Assembly (NCBI RefSeq): GCF_000316605.1
Contig: NC_019683.1
Location: forward strand, 3,828,036-3,892,035
DNA length: 64,000 nt
Source of the DNA: [Leptolyngbya] sp. PCC 7376
GTDB taxonomy: Bacteria; Cyanobacteriota; Cyanobacteriia; Cyanobacteriales; MRBY01
Direction of reading: 5' to 3'
Positions within the stretch are counted from its first letter, which is position 1. Each line of letters opens with the position of its first letter. Positions 9,448 to 17,569 of this stretch are shown piece after piece. The position numbers and the translations under genes were made by a program. The notes below the pieces were generated by a model that was not told the DNA's origin, ran no database searches, and saw only the letters and a list, made by a program, of their open reading frames with translations.

Positions 9448-9869
9448 AGATAATGCCTACCAGAAATTATCGAATTAAACCGATCAAACATCCAAAGAAA
9501 TTCTCTTATGTTTGATTTTGAAATATCTAATGACTCGAAAGATTACGCAGCATCTTAACAACTATTTCAACGAGAGACATTAGATTTTTTTTTGAAGAAA
9601 ATGTATATTTCTTTGGCACTTAAGTATTCTCTTGAAATATACAAGAGTTGTGTAAAATTAGCTACAGACGGGTCTCAGGTTAACAAATCAAAGTGAGCGA
9701 CTGTTATTTATAAAAAGAACATTGCTTTGTATTATTTGAGACAAAAAGCGATTCAAAAGATACAGCATCAAATTCTAAAATTCCAGAATAAAGACAAAGA
9801 GTACTTCTAGGTTTATACAGGTTTAGAAATGTCAAGCTCCTGTAGAGGCAGGTTATATATAGACAGATT
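9448..9869. promoter_or_regulatory. Control region of the cyn operon
   Basis: This AT-rich 422-bp gap lies between cynA and the upstream response regulator, both on the minus strand. It carries one clear NtcA box (9652-9665, listed separately) about 200 bp before the cynA start, leaving a long leader. No open frame with coding character was seen in it. Confidence 0.6.
9652..9665 (-). promoter_or_regulatory. NtcA box upstream of cynA
   Basis: The sequence GTA-N8-TAC (GTAAAATTAGCTAC on plus) fits the NtcA consensus exactly and extends to TGTA-N8-TACA. On the minus strand an AATACT hexamer, a weak -10, lies 23 bp downstream (9623-9628), close to the 22-23 bp spacing of NtcA-activated promoters. 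This implies that the cyn operon is induced when nitrogen is short. Confidence 0.7.
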
Positions 9870-10658
9870 CTAGAAAACATTTTTCTTACGCCAAACTAGT
9901 GGTGAAACACCGTGAATTTTACGGAATTGATTTGTGAAATATCCAGCATCAAGGTATCCAGATAGTTCTGCAACTTTAGCGACAGGTTCTTTTGTCTTTT
10001 GCAAAAGATTTCGAGCACAGACCATCCGTCTTTCAATAATCCATTGTTTTACTGTTTTACCTGTTTTCTTCTGAACAAGGGTCGTCAGATAAGCAGAGGA
10101 GTAACCGGCCTCTAGAGCAACATCCTTGAGCTTCAAAGGCCTAGTATAATTAGCTTCTATGAATTCAAAGACAGGTCTTAAACCACCGGATTTTGGAAAA
10201 GAGAACTTTAAATCTTCGCTATCTTCAGTTTGCGAATTCACAGATGAAGCAGTATCTTTCTTTGAGATTTCTTGGGCTTTTATAACTTCTTCATAGCGTT
10301 TTAGGCGAGTAGTGATCGCCGCCAAAAATTGTTCGACAGTACAGGGTTTTGTCAAATAATCATCTGCTCCTAATTGCATACCATGACGTAAATCTTCCAT
10401 CGTCACTTTGGCCGTCAGAAAAATGAAAGGAATTGCCGAAGTTTGAGGCGATCGCCGTAAAAATTCGAGGACAGAATAACCATCCATATCTGGCATAAAA
10501 ATATCACAAACAATCAAATCTGGAGACTTGCTTTTTGCGAGCTCAATACCTTCAGTGCCATTTTTTGCACCATAGGCTTGAAATCCTTCAAACTCTAAGC
10601 ATTTCAAAAATACGTTGCGAGTTTCCACTTCATCTTCAATAATTAAAATTGTTTTCAT
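9870..10658 (-). CDS. Response regulator with receiver and AraC-type DNA-binding domains
   Basis: Transcription factor of 262 residues. The receiver domain (1-125) has acidic residues Glu8-Asp9, phosphoacceptor Asp52 in LIVCDIFMPDMDG, Thr82 and Lys104 (LTKP). After a charged linker, an AraC/XylS helix-turn-helix pair fills about 160-262, with LKLKDVALEAGYSSAYLTTL and ELSGYLDAGYFTNQFRKIHG. It is divergent from a histidine kinase (start 275 bp away), its likely partner, and lies just upstream of the cyn operon on the same strand. Control of cyanate use by this pair is inference from position. AraC output domains are uncommon among cyanobacterial response regulators. Confidence 0.9.
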   Translation of the reverse strand: MKTILIIEDEVETRNVFLKCLEFEGFQAYGAKNGTEGIELAKSKSPDLIVCDIFMPDMDGYSVLEFLRRSPQTSAIPFIFLTAKVTMEDLRHGMQLGADDYLTKPCTVEQFLAAITTRLKRYEEVIKAQEISKKDTASSVNSQTEDSEDLKFSFPKSGGLRPVFEFIEANYTRPLKLKDVALEAGYSSAYLTTLVQKKTGKTVKQWIIERRMVCARNLLQKTKEPVAKVAELSGYLDAGYFTNQFRKIHGVSPLVWRKKNVF

Positions 10659-10797
10659 AAGACACTGTTAATGAGTCTTTAACTCCAAAACAATCCAATC
10701 AATACTCTAGGTATTAAGCCGATAGCTCACAGGGCTACCTAATCAAGGCTTTACCTCATAACTGACCCTATTAACATAGAAGAACGCCAACCAAAAT

Positions 10798-10811
10798 GTA
10801 GTAAATAATAC
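10798..10811. promoter_or_regulatory. NtcA-like box between the divergent two-component genes
   Basis: GTA-N8-TAC with extended ends (TGTAGTAAATAATACA, 10797-10812) lies in the 274-bp gap between the response regulator and histidine kinase genes. The flanks are AT-rich and no convincing -10 stands 22 bp away on either side, so this is a candidate only. Confidence 0.45.
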
Positions 10812-10932
10812 AAAAATATTTTCCTTAACCTTTTTATTTATCACTCGATACTAGTCCCACATTACACGATATTTCCTAGAAAGACACGAACCTAGTGGCG
10901 ATCGCCTCCCCTCAGATACCAGACAGAACAAG

Positions 10933-12141
10933 ATGAATCAGTCACAACGTAAATTAACCGATGAGCTAGCAGCACAGGAGTTAAGAAAACTCCGCCGCCA
11001 GCATCAACTCATCCTCAATGCTGTCGGAGAAGGGGTTTATGGCTTAGATTTGGACGGTAATGTGACCTTTGTAAATCCTGCCGCGGTACAAATGATCAAT
11101 GTGCCGATCGAAGAACTAATCGGCAAATCAATGCATGCAGTCTTACACCACTCCCACGCAGATGGCAGTCATTACCCAAAAGAAAATTGCCCAATCTATG
11201 CAGCGCTTCACGATGGCAGTACCCATCGCGTTATGGATGAAGTCTTTTGGCGGAAAGATGGTACGAGTTTTCCCGTTGAATACATCAGCACACCCTTGCG
11301 AGAAGATAACGGTGAACTCATTGGGGCTGTCGTTACCTTTCGGGATATTACGCAAAGGCGTTGGGCTGAACAGATTTTGGAGCGTACAAACGAAGAACTT
11401 GAGCTAAAAGTTCAAGAGCGAACCAGAAAGTTGCGCCAAGCAAATCAACGCTTGCGAGAACTCAACGAAATGCGGTCTCGTTTCATTGCAATGGTTTGCC
11501 ACGAATTTCGGAATCCCCTGAACAACATCACCCTGTCCGCCTCTTCCCTAAATCGTTATGATGCCCACCTTTCACCAGCAGAAAAAAAAGATTATTTAGA
11601 AAATATCAATACCAATGTTGAACGAGTCACGCAAATTACTGACGATATTTTGGTGATGGGCAAAATCGAAGCGAAAGTTCTCGAAATTAATCAAGAAAGT
11701 ATTGATATTGTGGACTTTTGCCAAACCCTCCTCACAGAAGGCGAATTTCAGCGTAAACAAACCCCCATCGAATTTATTTGTCGTAGTCGTCAAATAATCG
11801 CGAGTTTTGATGAAAGATTATTGCGATCTATCTTAGGCAATCTATTGTCTAATGCCCTACGCTACACACCAGAAAATAAACCGATTCGACTTAGAGTTCA
11901 CAAATGGAAAAATACTGTCATTTTCAGAGTTGAGGATGAAGGGATTGGCATTCCGAAGCAAGATAAGACCCATTTATTTGAGCCTTTTCATCGAGGCTGC
12001 AATGTAAGCAATGTGCCGGGTACTGGCCTCGGTTTAAGTATTGTCAAACAATTTGTGGAGCTTCTGGGAGGCTCTATAACAGTCACGAGCCACGTTGATC
12101 AAGGCACGATATTTACAGTGAAATTATTTGTAAATCCATAG
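10933..12141 (+). CDS. PAS-domain sensor histidine kinase
   Basis: Soluble sensor kinase of 402 residues without membrane segments. A PAS domain (about 22-145) has LILNAVGEGVYGLDLDGNV and ends with VVTFRDITQRR. A coiled coil (145-180) leads to the dimerisation/phosphoacceptor helix with His190 in MVCHEFRNPLNNI. The ATPase domain follows, with NLLSNALRYTP (N box), VEDEGIGIP (G1), FEPFHRG (F box) and GTGLGLSIVKQF (G2). All catalytic motifs are present. It is divergent from the AraC-type response regulator, probably its partner. A HIP1 octamer and the PAS domain say nothing about the signal. Confidence 0.92.
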   Translation: MNQSQRKLTDELAAQELRKLRRQHQLILNAVGEGVYGLDLDGNVTFVNPAAVQMINVPIEELIGKSMHAVLHHSHADGSHYPKENCPIYAALHDGSTHRVMDEVFWRKDGTSFPVEYISTPLREDNGELIGAVVTFRDITQRRWAEQILERTNEELELKVQERTRKLRQANQRLRELNEMRSRFIAMVCHEFRNPLNNITLSASSLNRYDAHLSPAEKKDYLENINTNVERVTQITDDILVMGKIEAKVLEINQESIDIVDFCQTLLTEGEFQRKQTPIEFICRSRQIIASFDERLLRSILGNLLSNALRYTPENKPIRLRVHKWKNTVIFRVEDEGIGIPKQDKTHLFEPFHRGCNVSNVPGTGLGLSIVKQFVELLGGSITVTSHVDQGTIFTVKLFVNP

Positions 12142-12189
12142 CAATGGATTCACCAAATCGCTCATTCTAAAGTCCCAGGAATCTAAAAA

Positions 12190-12213
12190 ATCCCCCTAAA
12201 CAATTAGGAGGAT
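12190..12213. repeat. Hairpin downstream of the histidine kinase
   Basis: ATCCCCCTAA and TTAGGAGGAT form a 10-bp stem with one mismatch and a 4-base loop. It has no T-run, so termination is uncertain. It resembles half of the C/G-run repeat in the fadN-fadA gap. Confidence 0.4.
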
Positions 12214-12344
12214 GATCACCTGTTTGCATCAAAAGGCTTTTTCAAATTCAAAATCAATATTTATGTAAATGAATTGAAATACGTAAGTGTTCCTTTTAGA
12301 TTTGATGACAAGTAATCTGCCTTAGAGAGGTTTTGCTTGTCCTC

Positions 12345-12827
12345 ATGAAATACTCAAAGGCTTCTGTGACTTGGGCAATCGCCTCTCTCTCTGTTACTCT
12401 CATTTCTCTACCCGTCTCAGCGCAACTGATACCAGATGGGACAACAACAACGACTATCCTTTCAAATCAGATTATTCGTGGAGATTTAGCAGAATATATC
12501 ACTGATGGCAATTCGCTAAACGATGACCTTCGTCATAGTTTTAGTGAGTTTAATATTGATGTTGGACAGCGAGTTTATTTTGCTGATTCGACTGCTATTA
12601 ACAACATCATTACCCGTATTACTGGCTCAAATGGTAGCAATATTCTCGGGACGTTGGGGGTTGATGGTAATGCAAATTTATTTCTTGTGAATCCTAATGG
12701 ATTTATCTTTGGATCAGATGCAAGCTTAGATATTTCAGGTGCATTTCTCATCTCTACCGCTTCGGAAATAAACCTAGGTGAGATAGGAATAATGAATATC
12801 GTAAATGCAGATCCCGTAGCGTTATTT
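12345..12827 (+). pseudogene. N-terminal fragment of a haemagglutination-domain (two-partner secretion) protein
   Basis: A secreted adhesin-type protein is cut off after about 160 residues. The ATG at 12345 begins a signal peptide ending LISLPVSAQ. The two-partner secretion domain follows, with RHSFSEFNIDVGQRVYF, GSNGSNILGTLGVDGNANLF and LVNPNGFIFGSDASLDISG, the hallmark NPNG motif of FhaB-like exoproteins. The frame runs into the terminal repeat of an IS5-like element, and the beta-helical remainder is missing. A CHAT protease fragment resumes on the far side of that element, so either the two were one FHA-CHAT protein or a deletion joined neighbours. No function is expected now. Confidence 0.8.
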
Positions 12828-13224
12828 GACCTCTTGCAAAAGGTTATAGCAATTCAAAATTGTAAAGACCAGCAATGAGATTGAGTCTTAATCCCCATCT
12901 CCGACGGCAGTTACGATATCGACTGGATAAGATGCGGAATCTTTTGAGCATTCTGAATACCATCTCAATGATGATTCTTTGAGCTGCTAAGAGCTGATTC
13001 TCCTGTTTCTGTTCCGCAGTCAACTCTCCTCCTTTAGGCTTCTTGTGAGGAGTGAGACTCCGCTGATGTCGCTTGTGTAGACCTTGATATCCGGCGTCGG
13101 CAAGGCAGGGTTGTCCCTGCTGAAAATGCACTCTACTCTTTTTGAGTAGTTTGAAGTCATGGGTGCTACCTTTCTCACAGTCACAACAGATAATCTGTGC
13201 CCACTGCCAAGCAATAACTATTTG

Positions 13225-13985
13225 GGCGTTGCAGAATAGAGGTATGAATGGAGGTTGTTGACGCAATGGAATGTCCAGAATGCCAATCTACTCATATCCG
13301 TAAGAATGGAAAGAAAAAAGGCAAACAGAATCACATCTGTGTAGATTGCGGTCGTCAGTTTATCGACCGCTACAGCCAGCTCGGCTACTCAAAGTCCTTC
13401 AAACGTGAAGGCCTCAAAATGTATGCCCACGGTATGGGCTTTCGAGCCATTGAACGGGTGAAAGGAGTGCACCACACTACCGTAATCACTTGGGTCAAAC
13501 AAGTCGCTGAATTGCTACCTGATGCTTATGAACCTGAGCAGGTGCCTCAGGTTGGCGAACTCGATGAACTTCAAACATTCGTCGGTGCTAAAAAAATAAG
13601 GTCTGGCTCTGGACTGCCGTAGACCACTTCCAACCAGGTATTCTCGCTTGGACTGTTGGTGACAGAAGTGCAGAGACATTCAAACCATTATGGGCAATGG
13701 TTAGTCTCTGGAGATGCTTCTTCTACATCACAGATGGCTGGCATGTTTATCCCATGTTTGTACCCGATGGTGACCAGATTATCAGTAAGACCTACATGAC
13801 TCGTGTCGAAGGAGAGAACACTCGATTGCGGCATTATCTCGCTCGACTCCATCGAAAGACCTTATGTTATTCCAAGTCTTTAGAGATGTTAAAGCATTCG
13901 ATTCGATTGCTGATTCATTATCTCAAGTTCTGGGATGTTCCTGTACCTTGACCTTCATGGATTCATACCTCTATTCTGCAATGCC
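13225..13985 (+). mobile_element. IS1-family insertion sequence nested in the IS5-like element
   Basis: The 761-bp element has near-perfect terminal repeats: GGCGTTGCAGAATAGAGG on the left and the complement of GGCATTGCAGAATAGAGG on the right. An exact 8-bp target duplication, ACTATTTG, lies at 13217-13224 and 13986-13993. The size and duplication length fit IS1. It is younger than the element it sits in. Confidence 0.93.
13266..13951 (+). CDS. IS1-type transposase InsAB', made by -1 frameshift
   Basis: The first frame encodes the InsA-like zinc-ribbon and helix-turn-helix part: MECPECQSTHIRKNGKKK, then CVDCGRQF, and HHTTVITWVKQVAE. It ends at 13620-13622. A -1 shift on GCTAAAAAAATAAGG (about 13586-13600) gives KKNKVWLWTAVDHFQPG and continues through the InsB'-like DDE part (FYITDGWHVYPMFVP) to 13951. 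This is the classical IS1 arrangement, in which InsA alone represses and the fusion transposes. No other stop or indel is seen, so the element may be active. Confidence 0.85.
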
Positions 13986-14684
13986 ACTATTTGAGCTTTA
14001 AGGGAATGATGCTTCTTTTTCCCTGAGTAGTAAAGACGTTGTTTTTTTGGGCTTTTCAATCGCCTGTTCTATGGCATCCATCACCACTACTGTCAGAGAT
14101 AACTCTTCTGAACCATGGAGCTGTTTCATGCTGGGTAAGTGGCAATCGGTTTCTTTGATGAGTGTATTCTCTGTTTTTTTGCACCATGCGACAAACTGTT
14201 GATTCATGAATGCCCCATGATTGAGCGATAGGAAATAAGTGCGATATTCCCTCAGATATTCCAAGGTGAGGAGTAACTGATTTTCCAGGGATACAATACT
14301 GGGACGACCGGGTTTTTGCTTTGCTTTAGCTTCTGCTAGGACCTCTACCAGACGATTGAAGGTCTGAAGCTTAACTCCACAGGCTCTCCTGAATTGTTCT
14401 GTCGATAAATGTTGGAGCTGTTCATAAGTTGGCATTTCTATCGCTATGGCTCTGTTACTTTCCTCTTTTTTACCTACTCTCACCCCTTTTGCAAGAGGTC
14501 AAATGTAGCAGTTGTACCCAGCCTCCAACTTATTGACCCACAACCTTTCCAAGTGACCCAACAGCACAAAACTCAAACCCTCAGTGCGGGTATCAGTAAG
14601 GCAATCGGTGGTTTTGATGCCTTACCTGCGGTAGAGAACGAATTACAAGCGATTCAAAATACGACCCAAGCAGAAGTTTTACTA

Positions 14685-15631
14685 TAGCAGCGAAGGAGAA
14701 GGTTAGGACATAGAACAGAAGGCTATTCTGATGGCATCGAACAAATCCTCAGTCTTCTTGATGAGCTTACTTACCTCCTTCTTTAACCTCCCCCAAAACT
14801 TCTCTATCTTGTTCAGGTGTGGTGAGTAGGGTGGCAAAAATATCACTTCACATCCTGCCTTCGCCACCAATGTTTGTATTCTTTCCTTTGGATGAACACT
14901 GGCATTATCCAGAATAATAATTTGACCCGGAATCAACTCTGGCACTAAGCAATCCTCTACCCATTGGCAAACTAAGGCGCTGTTGGCATAGCCCTCAAAT
15001 ACCATCGGTGCTATCTGCTCTCCCTCTCGCCATCATCCAATCACGCTAACTCGTTCTGTACGATGACCTAACTTCTCTGCGATAAACCTCTCTGACTTAT
15101 GGCAGTAGCCATACCCATAATCTAAGGTATTATCAAATCCACTTTCATCGATATATACGAGTCGTTCTTGGACATACTGCTTCAGTTGTGCCACAAATGC
15201 TTTTTCTAATTCTTTATCTCTCTCTTGATATCGATAGGTCTTTTTTTTCGAGTAAATTCAATTTTCCGTAGAGCTTCACGTCTGGATGCATCACTAATAG
15301 ACTCTGGCCATTTCTCCGCCATTTCCTTCTGGGTTAGATGCCCATATTTCTCTGCAAAAGCACGAAAAGCATCTAGATCATTAATCTTCGGTTGAGGGCC
15401 TCGACGGTAATCTGTCTTCGGAGCGACTGAACCGATTTTCTCTCGTCGTTTCAGCCACAGGTCTAGCGTATTTCGGCTAATACCAAAGAAGCGACAGATA
15501 TCACTTTTTCGTTCACCTTTATCGAAGGCGGCAACAGCTTTTAGGCGTAAATCAAGACTATGGGGAGCAGGCATGGCATCTATGTTTATTGCTTCTATCC
15601 TATTCTGTCTTAACCCACTCCTTGCCTGCTA
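14685..15631 (-). mobile_element. IS630-family (ISY100-like) insertion sequence
   Basis: It is 947 bp with imperfect inverted ends: TAGCAGCGAAGGAGAAGG on the left, and TAGCAGGCAAGGAGTGGG as the reversed right end. It is flanked by the TA duplication (14683-14684 and 15632-15633) typical of IS630/Tc1-mariner elements. From memory the length equals that of Synechocystis ISY100. Excision restores the CHAT frame exactly. Confidence 0.9.
14703..15574 (-). pseudogene. IS630-family transposase with premature stop
   Basis: The N-terminal frame (15574-15206) carries the paired-like helix-turn-helix part (HSLDLRLKAVAAFDKGER, ISRNTLDLWLKRREKIG). A -1 shift at a run of eight A (minus strand, about 15240-15247) continues as KKKTYRYQERDKELEKAF and LVYIDESGFDNTLDYGYG, the first DDE aspartate region. 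A TGA stop at 15033-15035 interrupts VIG-stop-WREGEQIAPM. Downstream are IIILDNASVHPKERI and PPYSPHLNKIEKFW with the remaining catalytic Asp and Glu. The shift is normal for the family; the stop is not, so this copy is probably inactive. Confidence 0.85.
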
Positions 15632-15656
15632 TAAATGAAACTTTTACTGAAACTAG

Positions 15657-16504
15657 GGCATGTCATCAATTAAGCCAGATGACAGAAGCAGCCAGATAGA
15701 TGGCTCCCAAAAAGTTCTGGGCAGTTTTGTCATAACGAGTAGCAATTCCTCGATATTGCTTCAGCTTGGCAAAGAAGTTCTCAATGAGATGGCGAGCCTT
15801 ATAAAGCTCTCTGTCATAGCCATAAGGAGCTTTTCGTTTTCTTGTGGAAGGAATTACGGCTTCACAATTATCGTTTGCTAACAGTTGCCGCACTCTGTTC
15901 TCTGCATCGTAGGCTCTATCCGCCAATAGTGCTCCCGCTTTTATCTCTGGCAACAATGCATCCGCACCATCTAAATCATGGGCTTGACCTGCCGTTAAGT
16001 AAAATCCTGTGGGTTTCCCCAAGGCATCGCAAGTGGCATGAATCTTCGTAGTCAAACCTCCTCTACTGCGACCAATGGCAGGGTCCTCTCCTTTTTTTGG
16101 GGGCGCCAGCACTATGTTGATGAGCTTTGACGATAGTGGCATCAATCATGGCATATTCATTGTCTGCATCTTGAGCTAAGACTTGGAATATTCCCTCCCA
16201 CACACCTTGACGGCTCCAGCGAGTGAACCTAGTGTGCACCACTCGGAAATCACCAAATCTCTCAGGTAAATCCCGCCATGGGATGCCCGCACGATATCGA
16301 TAGAGAATAGCTTCCACCAATAAACGATTGTTCCTTGCTGTACGTCCAACAGAGCCTTTGCGACCGGGCAAGAAATCTTTAATTCTGTCCCATTGGTCCT
16401 CTCTAAGGGCATAACGGCGACTACTCATATCACACACTAATTTGCTTTGTTATCGACTCAATCCTAAGCTTTTTCTTGTTCACATCTCTATTTGATGACA
16501 CGCC
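15657..16504 (-). mobile_element. IS5-family insertion sequence with CTAG target duplication
   Basis: It is 848 bp with ends GGCATGTCATCAA and the complement of GGCGTGTCATCAA. CTAG is duplicated at 15653-15656 and 16505-16508, the IS5-type 4-bp target. Excision with one CTAG copy restores TETSFSTK in the CHAT pseudogene. Confidence 0.9.
15666..16428 (-). CDS. IS5-family transposase in two overlapping frames
   Basis: Frame one (16428 to about 16063) begins MSSRRYALREDQWDRIKDF and holds the N-terminal domain and first catalytic Asp (YAMIDATIVKAHQHS). Frame two (to 15666) has RSRGGLTTKIHATCDALG, ALLADRAYDAE with the second Asp, and ARHLIENFFAKLKQYRGIA with the catalytic Glu. They join by a +1 shift at a C5A7 run (minus strand, GCCCCCAAAAAAAGG, about 16096), as in many IS5/IS427-group elements. 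No other damage is visible, so this copy may be active. Confidence 0.85.
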
Positions 16505-16647
16505 CTAGTTTCTCTACCAAAATTGAAGAACATCCCTATCAAGTCGTCCATATTGCAACCCATGGAGAATTTAGTTCAAAACTCGAAGACACATTTATTT
16601 TGACTTGGGACGATCACCTTAATATCATCGAGCTGGAAACATTATTC

Positions 16648-17442
16648 GAGAGTTTCAAGAGAGTAATGTTAAACGCCAATTGCGCAGTAGCTCAATACTT
16701 CCATTCACTCTAAATTTCGCAAACAGTGCCATGCTCAAGTCCACCATGTGTTTTGATTTAGAGACAACTTTCGTCCTGCGATGAAACCGAGCAAACCAAT
16801 GGCGATTGTCTGAGTTGTTTCTCTCAATTGCTATTGTCTCTTTCTTGCTAATGACATGAAAAGCATCTGGGTGATTCTCTAATAGCTGTTGATAGGGTTT
16901 CCAATTATCGGTGCAATAGACAGTGATTTGTCATTGCGATAACCGCTCTAGTAAATGACCTAAAGTTCGACTATCACGACTTCCCAATTCCCAGTCAATG
17001 AGTCGCCCAGTATTACGGTCATATGCTTTCCAGACCCAAAGTTTGTTTTTTTCTCTTGGATAAAATGCCATAGCTCATCTAGCTCCACCACGACAGCAGA
17101 CTCAGGAGTGGGCTTTTCATAATTGGCTTCACCGAAATCTCTTACCCAATTGAGCACTGATTGAGCTGATACACCGAGAATCTTGGCTGTCGCATTCATG
17201 GACATACCACTCATATACATCAATACAGCTTCTAATTTCATCCAGAGAGGCTTGCCTCGCTCTTTAGAAAAGCTTGTAAATTGATAATTGCACTGCTTAC
17301 ACTTAAATCGTTGACGATTTTTAGCGAATCCACTTTTGATGATGTCTTGAGCATTACATTGGGGGCAGTGAATTGTCATAGCGAGAATTTCTAAGAAACG
17401 ATTCACTCCATTTTGCTATAGCATTACTTACTTGAAACTCTC
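16648..17442 (-). mobile_element. IS1-family insertion sequence
   Basis: It is about 795 bp with ends GAGAGTTTCAAGAGAGTAATG and the complement of GAGAGTTTCAAGTAAGTAATG. No direct target duplication could be matched, since left flank ATTATTC and right flank AATAATTT are only loosely related. An adjacent deletion or recombination may have occurred after insertion. Confidence 0.75.
16655..17379 (-). pseudogene. IS1-family transposase with premature stop
   Basis: The first part (ATG at 17379) has a zinc ribbon, TIHCPQCNAQDIIKSGF ... CKQCNYQF, and the helix-turn-helix AKILGVSAQSVLNWVRDFG. A -1 shift at a run of seven A (minus strand GAGAAAAAAACAAAC, about 17043) continues KKNKLWVWKAYDRNTGRLID. 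A TGA at 16931-16933 follows RTLGHLLERLSQ and interrupts the frame before QITVYCTDNWKPYQQL. The DDE part then runs to the stop at 16655. It is probably inactive and is only distantly similar to the other IS1 copy. Confidence 0.8.
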
Positions 17443-17569
17443 AATAATTTAATCATCGGTTGGGTAGCTATTACGAAATCCAACCAGATATACATCGGTA
17501 ACTCAAGGGTAAAACTAGAAGCTATAACTGGATCTGTCGGCGGGATTTTAAACAGTCAGAGAGCTACTG

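Larger units (their letters stand above)
12844..14435 (-). pseudogene. IS5-family transposase, split by IS1 and frameshifted
   Basis: The N-terminal part (14435 to about 14020) begins MPTYEQLQHLSTEQFRR. The DDE-type C-terminal part (13216-12844) has CEKGSTHDFKLLKKS and CLADAGYQG. Removing the IS1 and one target copy restores YSGKKKHHSLKAQIVIAWQW across the junction. The two halves lie in different frames (+1) at a run of seven A (minus strand, about 14041), a normal place for programmed frameshifting in this family. A patch at about 14173-14235 is also out of frame: another frame there reads PIAQSWGIHESTVCRM, the expected family sequence. The gene is thus dead by insertion and probably by indels. 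Confidence 0.8.
12824..14504 (-). mobile_element. IS5-like insertion sequence interrupted by an IS1-like element
   Basis: The ends are perfect inverted repeats, GACCTCTTGCAAAAGG at 12828-12843 and its complement at 14485-14500, extending by ATTT/AAAT to 20 bp. No clear target duplication flanks them. Without the nested IS1 (13225-13985) and one copy of its duplication the element would be about 910 bp. Its transposase is on the minus strand in two frames. Confidence 0.85.
14502..16647 (+). pseudogene. CHAT-domain protease gene broken by an IS630-like and an IS5-like element
   Basis: Three pieces join into one frame: 14502-14684, 15634-15656 and 16509-16647. Removing each element with one copy of its target duplication (TA, then CTAG) reads NVAVVPSLQLIDPQPF ... 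GGFDALPAVENELQAI ... EVLLNETFTETSFSTKIEE ... YQVVHIATHGEFSSKLEDTF ... IIELETLF. That is the first half of a CHAT (caspase-like) domain, including the catalytic His of HIATHGEF. The LSACQT-type catalytic Cys should come next but is absent, because an IS1-like element starts at 16648 and unrelated sequence follows it. The upstream part is lost at the IS5-like element. Confidence 0.85.
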
